From Cytophagales bacterium (GTDB lineage: Bacteria > Bacteroidota > Bacteroidia > Cytophagales > Thermoflexibacteraceae), in the NCBI GenBank assembly GCA_013299115.1, contig JAAFKA010000012.1, positions 1 to 64,000 of the forward strand: a DNA stretch of 64,000 nt, given 5' to 3'. Shown here piece after piece: positions 44,569 to 52,049 of the stretch (its first letter is position 1; each line of letters begins with the position of its first letter). A program made the position numbers and the translations under genes. The notes under the pieces are model-generated. The model was given only the letters and a program-made list of their open reading frames with translations, was not told where the DNA came from and did no database searches.

Positions 44569-44826
44569 TTAATCGTAAATATTATCACGTTTGCCCAAAT
44601 TCAAGACTAAGACAAGCAATTCCTTATCTTTAATTTGGTAAACAATACGATAATTACCTATACGAATACGATAAGTATCTTGGTATCCTTTGAGTTTTTT
44701 ACAACCATTTGGGCGTGGTTGCACCGCTAAGGTTTCAATAGCTGCAATCATTTTCTCTTTCAAGTCATCTGAAAGTTTTTTAAGAAGATGCCGAGCCTTG
44801 TCGCTAATCTTTATTTGGTAAGGCAT
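44569..44826 (-). CDS. RelE/ParE-superfamily toxin
   Basis: 85 residues with the family layout: MPYQIKISDKARHLLKKLS helix start, a central KLKGYQDTYRIRIGNYRIVYQ, and the final LVLVLNLGKRDNIYD with the basic and Tyr end typical of RelE mRNA interferases. It begins 2 bases after the antitoxin stop. RelE-like toxins cut mRNA in the ribosome when the antitoxin is degraded. The retained Arg and Lys/Tyr residues suggest an active toxin. Confidence 0.88.
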   Translation of the reverse strand: MPYQIKISDKARHLLKKLSDDLKEKMIAAIETLAVQPRPNGCKKLKGYQDTYRIRIGNYRIVYQIKDKELLVLVLNLGKRDNIYD

Positions 44827-44828
44827 GG

Positions 44829-45029
44829 CTATTTTGTAAGTAATTCACGTTTCACATCTTCCCAGTCGTGAAAAGTATCATTTTGGGCTTCCATTGCCAA
44901 AGAAGATAAATAGTCGTCCTCATCATCTTGGGTTTCTATTTCGACACTCACAAAGTTTATATTTTGCAATAACTGCAAAAGGTGAGTAGCAAAAGTATCG
45001 TCTTGCACCGTAATTTTAAAAGTTTGCAT
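44829..45029 (-). CDS. Antitoxin of the RelE-type pair
   Basis: 66 residues, acidic. An N-terminal beta segment (TFKITVQDDTFATHLLQLL) is followed by an Asp/Glu-rich stretch and a C-terminal helix that would wrap the toxin. No classical ribbon-helix-helix or HTH is evident. It precedes the toxin with 2 bases between them, the usual order. A -7 like TAAATTTG (45053-45060, minus strand) lies just upstream; autoregulation is inferred from the family. Confidence 0.75.
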   Translation of the reverse strand: MQTFKITVQDDTFATHLLQLLQNINFVSVEIETQDDEDDYLSSLAMEAQNDTFHDWEDVKRELLTK

Positions 45030-45110
45030 AGTTGGTAGATTTTAAAAACACCCAAATTTACCTTTTTAAGTTTAAATTTGTAAATTGTTTGTTGCAGATT
45101 TAATTTACTC

Positions 45111-45143
45111 AGCACTAACATTTCTTTGAGAAATATTAGTGCT
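45111..45143. terminator. Hairpin downstream of the Kir-type channel gene
   Basis: Arms AGCACTAA(C)ATTTCT and the matching right arm AGAAATATTAGTGCT. It begins 11 bases after the Kir stop on the minus strand. No T-run follows, so termination is plausible but not certain. Confidence 0.4.
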
Positions 45144-45153
45144 TGCATAGTTT

Positions 45154-46116
45154 TCACCCCCCCAATTTTTCTATATCACTGATTTTGTCTAATTCCAAGT
45201 GCGTATAGCTGCTTTTGTTGGGTGCAGGTTTAAACATTTGGGCAAACCGATGCCCCCAAGTCCATTCGTCATACTTGTAAGAGTGGCGAATGTGTACAGT
45301 TTGGGCAAAAGTATCATCAAAAAGTGCAATCAATATCAAAATTTCTGCATTAGCATCTGTTATTTCTTGTTGCGAAAGTTTATAGAGAGGACTATTTTCG
45401 TCTATGTAATGCACCACCGTCCAGCTCAAAGGCAGAAAATTTATTCGGTTTCTTTCCAATTCTAAGTTGTAATATTTCCAACTTGCTCCCGAATCATCTA
45501 CTGCCACGTCTAATGCCAAAATGACCTGTGCCGTAACATCTGTAATTTGATTATCACGAGAATTGGCAAATCGAAACATCAGGGCTTCTCTGCCCTCGCT
45601 GGTTTTGGTGTGCAGGGCTTGCTTGCTAAATATGAGTTTGGTCATAGGTCTGGAAAATTTAGCAAACAACAAACCTGTGGCTACGGCAACAGTCAAAACC
45701 CCTGTCAAAGCCTCGATGGAGGCAATGATGCCCGTAGAAACTCCCATAGGATTTACCCGACCATAACCCACGGTGGTGAAGGTTTGGATACTAAAAAACA
45801 GCACTTCGGTAAATCTTTCCAAGTCTGTTTCGGCAAACAAGCCAACAAAATGGTCTATACCTGCCCAAAAGTATAAACCAACAAAAGTGAGATTCAATAC
45901 AGAAAAGTAGAGAATCATAAACAAATGAAACTGCCACCAAGGCATATCGAGCAACCATTGATACAAGCTCAACTTTTTCCACCAAGGCAATCCTGTGCGA
46001 AACACATTAAAATTGCCGTTGGAATCCATAAACCTTGCCCCTTGTGCCTTGTCATTGCTACCAAAACCTGTATCTCGATAATCTGCAAATGGGCTAAATT
46101 TTTTTAACTTTAACAT
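45154..46116 (-). CDS. Inward-rectifier (KirBac-like) potassium channel
   Basis: 320 residues from the chosen ATG (MLKLKKFSPF). A slide-helix region precedes TM1 (~residues 62-86), the pore helix and canonical filter TTVGYG (~114-119), TM2 (~127-152), and a C-terminal cytoplasmic Ig-like domain of ~165 residues (LMFRFANSRDNQI, WTVVHYIDENSPLY). This layout is that of prokaryotic Kir channels. Passive K+ flux across the inner membrane, gated by lipids or ligands by family. Single gene with its own promoter. Confidence 0.9.
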   Translation of the reverse strand: MLKLKKFSPFADYRDTGFGSNDKAQGARFMDSNGNFNVFRTGLPWWKKLSLYQWLLDMPWWQFHLFMILYFSVLNLTFVGLYFWAGIDHFVGLFAETDLERFTEVLFFSIQTFTTVGYGRVNPMGVSTGIIASIEALTGVLTVAVATGLLFAKFSRPMTKLIFSKQALHTKTSEGREALMFRFANSRDNQITDVTAQVILALDVAVDDSGASWKYYNLELERNRINFLPLSWTVVHYIDENSPLYKLSQQEITDANAEILILIALFDDTFAQTVHIRHSYKYDEWTWGHRFAQMFKPAPNKSSYTHLELDKISDIEKLGG

Positions 46117-46160
46117 AATCAACCAGTTATAGTTAGGGTTTTCAGACCGAAGTAGGTTTA

Positions 46161-46191
46161 CAAAGATAGAAAGTACAACCAATTTTGCAAC
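46161..46191 (-). promoter_or_regulatory. Bacteroidota-type promoter for the Kir gene
   Basis: On the minus strand: GTTG, 19-base spacer, TATCTTTG (full TAnnTTTG match). The -7 box is about 45 bases before the ATG. Confidence 0.55.
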
Positions 46192-46220
46192 TATACTTTA
46201 CTCGATAATTTTGTTACATA

Positions 46221-47339
46221 TTATTTTATCATGCCATTGTCCATAATTACAAGTTTGCTTTCAGAAAAATCTTTTTTGGTTAGTTGTTGCAAAAGTTTGA
46301 TAGCTGTTTTGTTGGGGTCTAAAGACACGCCGCCTTCGCCTAATTGAATGATGGGTGTAATCATGCCTTGCAAAAATTTTCCTTCTCTATCTATGCTTAA
46401 CTTAATAATTGGTGCTATTCCATTGACCCCTTTGAGATTAAAACGTGAATAGGTACAAAAATTGCCCAGACTATACGCAATAAAACGGTTTTGATACACC
46501 TCTATGGCTCTGGTAACGTGAGGCCCATGTCCAAAGACTACATCTGCCCCTGCATCGATAACGGCGTGGGCAAATTCATAAACATTGCCTCTGTTTTCTC
46601 CATGAAACAACTCTGCCTTACGGGTAACGTGCTGGTGTGAGCTGCCTTCAGCCCCTCCATGAAAAGATACAATCACAATGTCTGCTTTGCTTGCTAAGTC
46701 GGCTACTATTTTTTTGGCTTGGGGCAAATTGCGAATATCCATAGTGCCTCCATTGGGTGCAAAGGCTGCAAAACCATATTTAACCCCTTCTTTTTCAAAA
46801 AAGACCGAAGGCACACTTTCTAAACCTGCTGCAAAAAAATTTCGTTCTTTCAAGGCTTTTATGGTGTTGGTTCTTCCCTCTGTCCCAAAGTCGCCTACAT
46901 GGTTGTTGGCTATGCTCAATATGTCAAAACCTGCCGTAGTAAGATGGTCTAACAGTTTTTCGGGCATACGGAAAGCATAACAAAGGGCTGGGTTGCCACA
47001 TTTTTTTACTGTTCCTCCTTCATTGAGCACCACACCTTCTAAGTTACCAAAAGTAATGTCGGCATCTTGCAAAACTGAATTGACAGTAGCTAATAAATCT
47101 TTACCTCCGTTCGGTGGCAAATAATCAACCGAAGGGAAGTTAGTCCCCAACATCATATCACCTACACCTATGATTTGCAACGTATCTTTGGCAATTTGCA
47201 ATTTTTCTATTGGCAAAGCAGCAACAGCAGAGGTTGCTGCTTGTTTTGTTTCTTTGTTTTCTTGTTTGGTTTGTTCTTGGGCTGTATCGCAAGCAAATTG
47301 CCCTGCCAATAACAAGGCAAATAAATAAAAGTAGTTCAT
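46221..47339 (-). CDS. CapA-family (PGA_cap metallophosphatase-like) lipoprotein
   Basis: 372 residues from the chosen start MNYFYLFALLLAGQFACDT, a lipoprotein signal. After a Gln/Lys-rich linker comes the CapA fold: GVGDMMLGTNFPS, FGNLEGVV, SIANNHVGDFGTEG, VIVSFHGGAE and DVVFGHGPHVTRAIEVY, the metal-ligand motifs of metallophosphatase-like capsule proteins. CapA helps polyglutamate export in Bacillus; here no capBC-like genes are nearby, so the role may be in another envelope polymer. It is divergent from patatin. Confidence 0.85.
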   Translation of the reverse strand: MNYFYLFALLLAGQFACDTAQEQTKQENKETKQAATSAVAALPIEKLQIAKDTLQIIGVGDMMLGTNFPSVDYLPPNGGKDLLATVNSVLQDADITFGNLEGVVLNEGGTVKKCGNPALCYAFRMPEKLLDHLTTAGFDILSIANNHVGDFGTEGRTNTIKALKERNFFAAGLESVPSVFFEKEGVKYGFAAFAPNGGTMDIRNLPQAKKIVADLASKADIVIVSFHGGAEGSSHQHVTRKAELFHGENRGNVYEFAHAVIDAGADVVFGHGPHVTRAIEVYQNRFIAYSLGNFCTYSRFNLKGVNGIAPIIKLSIDREGKFLQGMITPIIQLGEGGVSLDPNKTAIKLLQQLTKKDFSESKLVIMDNGMIK

Positions 47340-47361
47340 CAGTATATATGTTGTATTTTTG

Positions 47362-47393
47362 CCAATATAAAGTACATATAGCATAAAAACAAA
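47362..47393 (-). promoter_or_regulatory. Bacteroidota-type promoter for the CapA-like gene
   Basis: On the minus strand: TTTG (47390-47393), 20-base spacer, TATATTGG (one mismatch to TAnnTTTG). The -7 box lies 22 bases before the ATG. Confidence 0.5.
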
Positions 47394-47529
47394 TTTTGTA
47401 ATTATTTAGAATAGTTTTGTCCGATTAAAAAAAAATACTATTCTTGCATAGTATTTGCAAAAATTCACGTAAATTTAACGCAACCAATAACCAGCATAAA
47501 ATTTATTTACGTTTTTACTAACTTATACT

Positions 47530-48339
47530 ATGCAAATAGGCATTTCTCTCTCTGGAGGTGGTGCAAAAGGAATAGCCCATTTGGGCATCTTGCAGGCTTT
47601 TGAGGAGGCAGACATCAAAATTAGCCACATCGTTGGCGTGAGTGCAGGGGCTATTGCGGGGGCTTTTTATGCAGCAGGTTACAAACCTCGCCACATTCTC
47701 AAATTCTTTTCCTCTAATCAAATTTTGCAGTTTTTCAGACCCTCTTTTGGGTTTTCAGGCTTGTTAGACATGGAAAAAACTTATACTGTATATAGAGTTT
47801 TTTTTCCTGACGACAATTTTGCTACTCTCAATATTCCAATTACCATAGCAGCCACCGAACTTCATCAAGGAAGGCTGGTTTATTTTAACGAAGGCGAAAT
47901 TATAAAACCTATTCAAGCCTCGTCTTGTTTGCCCATTATTTTCAAACCTGTGCGAATTGGTGCTTACTACTACGTAGATGGCGGCACGTTGGATAATTTG
48001 CCCCACAAACCTCTCGAACATTGCGACTTTACGATTGGTGTGCATATTAATCCTTTGGGCTACCTCAGTGGCATGAATGTAAAGGAAATTTTGGAAAGAA
48101 CTTTTCACTTGGGGGCTATTGCCAATATTCCTGAACGAATGAAAAAATTTGATTTCTTTATAGAACCTCCACAATTAGGCAATTTCAACGTCTATGACGT
48201 TACGAAACTAAAAGAAATGTATCATGTCGGCTACGAATATGCCAAACATTTGATACCTGAATTGCTTAAAAAAATGGAAAAAGTAGAATCGAAACGCAAA
48301 ATAGAAGGCGAATGGGGGTGGAAGGAAACGCCAGAATAA
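47530..48339 (+). CDS. Patatin-like phospholipase (RssA-type)
   Basis: 269 residues, no signal peptide. Visible catalytic parts: the oxyanion-hole loop LSGGGAKGIAHLG (residues 7-19), the nucleophile elbow GVSAGAIAG (Ser ~39) and YYVDGGTLDNLP with the catalytic Asp (~150). Members hydrolyse acyl esters of phospholipids; short cytoplasmic ones like RssA have no known exact substrate. An ABC ATPase gene begins 4 bases after its stop, so the two are co-transcribed, which hints at a link with lipid handling. Confidence 0.9.
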   Translation: MQIGISLSGGGAKGIAHLGILQAFEEADIKISHIVGVSAGAIAGAFYAAGYKPRHILKFFSSNQILQFFRPSFGFSGLLDMEKTYTVYRVFFPDDNFATLNIPITIAATELHQGRLVYFNEGEIIKPIQASSCLPIIFKPVRIGAYYYVDGGTLDNLPHKPLEHCDFTIGVHINPLGYLSGMNVKEILERTFHLGAIANIPERMKKFDFFIEPPQLGNFNVYDVTKLKEMYHVGYEYAKHLIPELLKKMEKVESKRKIEGEWGWKETPE

Positions 48340-48343
48340 ATAT

Positions 48344-49021
48344 ATGCTACTCCAAACCGAAAACCTAACCAAAACTTTCAACGCAGGCAAGCCCAACGAG
48401 GTAAAAGCCTTGCAAGCTATCAATTTGCGAGTAGCCTCCAATGAATGTGTGCTGTTGCAAGGAGCTTCGGGGTCGGGCAAATCTACTTTGTTGGCAATAT
48501 TAAGTTGTTTGGCAAGACCTTCTTCGGGTGAGTATATATGTATGGGCGAAAAAGTAAGCCGTTGGTCAGAAAAATTTTTGACAAAGTTTCGCCAACGTCA
48601 TCTTGGCGTAATTTTCCAGCAATTCAACTTGATACAAGGTTTGTCGGTGGCAGACAACATAGCCATTCCTTTGTTGCCCCAACAGTTTACCCGCAAAGCC
48701 CTAACCGCAGCCGTAGAGCAAGCCGCCGAAACAGCCCAAATCAGGCATCGTTTGGCTTTCAAAATAGACACTTTATCGGGTGGCGAAATGCAACGTGTGG
48801 CTATTGCAAGGGCTTTGGTAGCCAATCCGCCTTTGCTTTTTGCAGACGAACCTACGGCTCACTTAGACAGCAACTTAGCAAAAGAAATTTTGACTGTTTT
48901 CGAAAATCTCAAGGCACAAGGCAAAACTTTGCTCATCACTTCACACGACCTTTGGGTGCAGCAACACCCGATTTTTGATAAGAAAATTACACTAAAAGAT
49001 GGGAAGATTGAGAAAATATGA
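48344..49021 (+). CDS. LolD/MacB-type ABC transporter ATP-binding protein
   Basis: 225 residues: Walker A GASGSGKST (~39-47), Q-loop FQQFNLI, signature LSGGEMQRVAIARAL (~142), Walker B LLFADEPTAHLD, His switch LLITSHDLW. It matches LolD, FtsE and MacB-like subunits, which pair with FtsX-type permeases. No permease gene is adjacent, so the partner must be elsewhere. Co-transcribed with the patatin gene. The stop is followed by a 91-bp inverted-repeat element. Confidence 0.85.
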   Translation: MLLQTENLTKTFNAGKPNEVKALQAINLRVASNECVLLQGASGSGKSTLLAILSCLARPSSGEYICMGEKVSRWSEKFLTKFRQRHLGVIFQQFNLIQGLSVADNIAIPLLPQQFTRKALTAAVEQAAETAQIRHRLAFKIDTLSGGEMQRVAIARALVANPPLLFADEPTAHLDSNLAKEILTVFENLKAQGKTLLITSHDLWVQQHPIFDKKITLKDGKIEKI

Positions 49022-49067
49022 TGGATGAATGCCAAACTACTCAACAAATATTTAAATTATTTTTATT

Positions 49068-49158
49068 AGAGTTTATGAATAATTTTTTGTTAAGAGGCTT
49101 GGCAAAAGATGTAATTTTTCAAAAAAATGACATCTTTGGGTAATTATTCATAAACTCT
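49068..49158. mobile_element. MITE-like element, 91 bp with 17-bp perfect terminal inverted repeats
   Basis: Terminal repeats AGAGTTTATGAATAATT and its complement bound 57 internal bases, which hold a second small inverted pair (AAAGATGT/ACATCTTT). ATT flanks both sides and could be a 3-bp target duplication. It lies between a stop and the next start. Confidence 0.6.
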
Positions 49159-49164
49159 ATTGTC

Positions 49165-50235
49165 ATGCTTTCATTCTATCCAGGTCCTTCGCAAGTTTAT
49201 CCACAAGTTCGCCAATTTTTGGTAGAGGCTTACCATTCAGGTATTTTAAGTGCAAATCACAGGAGTTCTGCCTTTGAAACCCTGCTGCAAAACACTTTAA
49301 CTCTACTCAAAAAAAGGTTAGCAATTCCTGCTGATTATGCTGTTTTTTTGGTATCATCTGCTACTGAGTGTTGGGAAATTATAGCTCAATCCCTCACACC
49401 ACAAAAAAGTCTACACCTATATCAAGGCGAATTTGGCAAAAAATGGTGCGACTATGCAGCTAAAATAGTCCCCTCAGTACAAGGTGTGGGAATTACCAAA
49501 AACTTTACTTTTACCTCCAATATCTTGCTTCCTTTGACTCAACAGCCTGATGTGGTTTGTTGTACACACAATGAAACCTCCAACGGCACGTATTTGCACG
49601 CAGATTTTGTGCAGCCCCTACACCAATTAGTAAAGACCTGTTCGCCTACGACTCTGTTGGCTTTTGATGCTACTTCGTCTATGGCGGGTTTGCAATTACC
49701 TTTTGAGCAGGGAGATATTTGGTTTGCTTCAGTGCAAAAGTGTTTTGGTTTACCCGCAGGCTTGGCTGTTTTGGTTTGCTCGCCACGTACTTTGCAAAAA
49801 GCCCAACTCATAGCAGATAGAAAGTATTACAACAGCCTTTTGTTTATTGCCGAAAATTTTGCAAACAACCAAACCACACATACGCCTAATGTGTTGGGAA
49901 TTTGGTTGCTCAATAAAATTTTAGATATTTTACCTCCTGTTGCACATACAGCCCAGCATTTGCAACAAAGAGCAGATAATTTTTATGCTATCATGCAAGC
50001 CAAAGGATACAAAACCTTAGTTTCTCCCTTACCTTCTTTGGGTTGCTTGCTGTCGCCAACTGTCTTAGCTTTTGCTGCCAACCCTGACCAATTGGCAGCA
50101 CTCAAAACGAAGACTCAGCAAGAAGGTATCAACATTGGCAATGGCTACGGCAAATGGAAAGATAATAGTTTCAGAATTGCTAATTTTCCTGCTTTGAGTG
50201 ATAAGGACTTTAAAAAATTGGAAACAGTGGTGTAA
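49165..50235 (+). CDS. Class V aminotransferase, phosphoserine aminotransferase-like
   Basis: 356 residues with PLP fold type I features: FYPGPSQVYPQV at the N-terminus (substrate loop), LVSSATECWEII, THNETSNGTYLH, LAFDATSSMAG with the cofactor Asp, and SVQKCFGLPAGL with the likely Schiff-base Lys. The length and GPSQ start suit the SerC branch, but the GITKN and substrate residues differ enough that another substrate (serine-pyruvate or cysteine-desulfurase-like) is possible. No serA is adjacent. Cytoplasmic. Confidence 0.8.
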   Translation: MLSFYPGPSQVYPQVRQFLVEAYHSGILSANHRSSAFETLLQNTLTLLKKRLAIPADYAVFLVSSATECWEIIAQSLTPQKSLHLYQGEFGKKWCDYAAKIVPSVQGVGITKNFTFTSNILLPLTQQPDVVCCTHNETSNGTYLHADFVQPLHQLVKTCSPTTLLAFDATSSMAGLQLPFEQGDIWFASVQKCFGLPAGLAVLVCSPRTLQKAQLIADRKYYNSLLFIAENFANNQTTHTPNVLGIWLLNKILDILPPVAHTAQHLQQRADNFYAIMQAKGYKTLVSPLPSLGCLLSPTVLAFAANPDQLAALKTKTQQEGINIGNGYGKWKDNSFRIANFPALSDKDFKKLETVV

Positions 50236-50246
50236 GTTTCGGAAAA

Positions 50247-50269
50247 TGTAACATACGCTTTAGCGTGTG
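50247..50269 (+). repeat. Single REP-like unit (same stem as 17950-18071)
   Basis: TGTAACATACG-CTTTAG-CGTGTG follows the aminotransferase stop by 11 bases. It may also serve as a transcript end. Confidence 0.65.
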
Positions 50270-50286
50270 ATTTTCTTTCAAATTCG

Positions 50287-50407
50287 TATTAACTATCATA
50301 ATTGGTTGTCCTCCTCTCATTGTTTGTGGCTGTACGTATAAATCTCCTGCCACAAAAATATTGGGATTGTTGGCAAAAACCAACCGAAGTCTTAAAAAAA
50401 AATCATT
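50287..50407 (-). pseudogene. Coding-like remnant between two intact genes
   Basis: On the minus strand one frame stays open and reads FANNPNIFVAGDLYVQPQ and then GGQPIMIVNTN, with non-random composition compared with the AT-rich spacers around it. No start codon or full-length gene exists; the frame runs on through the REP-like unit. I recognise no family with confidence. Confidence 0.3.
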
Positions 50408-50411
50408 CTTT

Positions 50412-50442
50412 TTTGTTTACAGCAATAAATTGTGTACCTTAG
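50412..50442 (+). promoter_or_regulatory. Bacteroidota-type promoter for the Ig-like lipoprotein-kinase operon
   Basis: TTTG (50412-50415), 19-base spacer, TACCTTAG (50435-50442; one mismatch to TAnnTTTG). The -7 box lies 20 bases before the ATG at 50463. Confidence 0.5.
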
Positions 50443-50462
50443 CCCTTGAATAATTTTTTTTT

Positions 50463-52028
50463 ATGAGAAAACATAGCTATTTGTCGTTGTTGCCCGCCTT
50501 GATTGGCTTATTTTTTTGTTGCTCGTCTTGTATTCAAGTCGTAGACCGTATCAACCCTGTGGTGCAGGATTTTTTGCCCAAAGCAGAATATTTGCCTCTT
50601 GACACCGTTTGCATTTCCACTATCTATACAGACAACGAAAGGCTGGCACAAATCACTTTGCAAATAGTACCCAACCAAACTACCAATACAGCAGGTACAG
50701 TAGATTTTACAGCTACCAAAACCATAAACTTAGACAAAGGAGGCAGACGTTATGATGGAAACATTTGCGTTACCTTGCCTGTAAACCCCAAACCTGGTAT
50801 TTATGATGTTATTTTGACGGTGAAAGATAAAGCTGATAACTTCGCCCAAGTAAAACGCAGCATAAGGATTTTGTCTGATCCTACACCTCCCCAAATTTCT
50901 GTACCCAGCTTAGAAATCTTTAAAAACAATATTTTTTCAAGACTTACGCCTGATGCCAATGGATTTTATATAGTCTGCCAATTAGACGAATTGGATTTTG
51001 GTGGCGAAGTTACTGTATCTGATAATCAAGCAATTAGAGATGTCAATATGCGGCTTACTGTCGTTAGGGGCAATAGAGAAGCCGAAGTAGTAAGCCGAAC
51101 TACTGCCCTCAATAATGTAACAACGAAATTGGTGCAACTCAAAGGTTTCTTTTCTCCTCCCTTGAGAATTGGGGCTACAGACTTAGAAAATGTAACCATA
51201 GCCAATGGCGATGTCTTGCGGTTGCGGTTGTCTGTTACAGATTTCAACGGCAATACGGCAACTTCCAATCCTTTAAGTTTGCGGATAGACTGCGATAGGG
51301 TAAAACCAAACATTACATTGCGGAGAACAAGACCCGATGCAGACACGACAAGACGTGAAATTTTTGTAGTAGAAAAAGGGAGTTTCAGAATTTTGCAAGG
51401 CACTTTATCAGACAACAAAGGGCTGGCTAACCTCAATGTGGTGTTCAGAAGACTCAACGGCACTGTGGTTTCTTCGCAAGATTTCCCTTTGACAGGTACT
51501 TCAGCCACCTTAGAAAGTTCCCTAAGCAATACTTTTGCTATTCCTACCAATGCAGCCATTAATGATGAGTATCAACTCCTTATGACTGTTACAGATATTT
51601 CGGGCAATCAAGAAATCTATGCTTTACGAGTTTCTGTAAAAGTAGATGACCCACCAAATTTTGCTATTCTAAAACCAAGAGTAATACTCGACAGTGGTAC
51701 TGAACGTGATGTTACGCTAAGTGAAAATCCAAATAGCCCTACCATAGTGCCTTTGGGAACTACACAACTGCGGATAGACGGCAAAATAACAGATGACAAC
51801 TTTTTGGAATTTATCCAAATTTTCTGGTATCCATCGACAAGTACCACCAATACAGCTTTGGTCAATGCTACCAATTTGGTCGAATTGGTCTATGATTTTA
51901 CACAACCACCTTTGCGGAGTAGTTTCCCCTTTGCCACCACAAGACTTGCCCAAACTTATGTTTTGGAGTTGCGGGCAAAAGATAATAAAGTGGAGGTCAA
52001 TCGGAAGTTTTATGTGCGGGTGCAATAA
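50463..52028 (+). CDS. Ig-like-repeat lipoprotein (521 aa), DUF4625-like domains
   Basis: Signal and lipobox IGLFFCCSSCIQ, then four or five beta-sandwich repeats, each with a pattern such as YDVILTVKDKADNFAQVKRSI, LRLSVTDFNGNTATSNPLSL, YQLLMTVTDISGNQEIYAL and LRAKDNKVEVNRKF. D-x-x-G-N calcium-loop-like turns recur. The repeats resemble DUF4625-like or Big-type domains of outer-membrane lipoproteins. Function unknown; surface display or polysaccharide binding is possible. It precedes the histidine kinase gene by 21 bases, so it may be the extracytoplasmic partner of that sensor. Confidence 0.7.
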   Translation: MRKHSYLSLLPALIGLFFCCSSCIQVVDRINPVVQDFLPKAEYLPLDTVCISTIYTDNERLAQITLQIVPNQTTNTAGTVDFTATKTINLDKGGRRYDGNICVTLPVNPKPGIYDVILTVKDKADNFAQVKRSIRILSDPTPPQISVPSLEIFKNNIFSRLTPDANGFYIVCQLDELDFGGEVTVSDNQAIRDVNMRLTVVRGNREAEVVSRTTALNNVTTKLVQLKGFFSPPLRIGATDLENVTIANGDVLRLRLSVTDFNGNTATSNPLSLRIDCDRVKPNITLRRTRPDADTTRREIFVVEKGSFRILQGTLSDNKGLANLNVVFRRLNGTVVSSQDFPLTGTSATLESSLSNTFAIPTNAAINDEYQLLMTVTDISGNQEIYALRVSVKVDDPPNFAILKPRVILDSGTERDVTLSENPNSPTIVPLGTTQLRIDGKITDDNFLEFIQIFWYPSTSTTNTALVNATNLVELVYDFTQPPLRSSFPFATTRLAQTYVLELRAKDNKVEVNRKFYVRVQ

Positions 52029-52049
52029 GATAAAATATTACAATTTATT

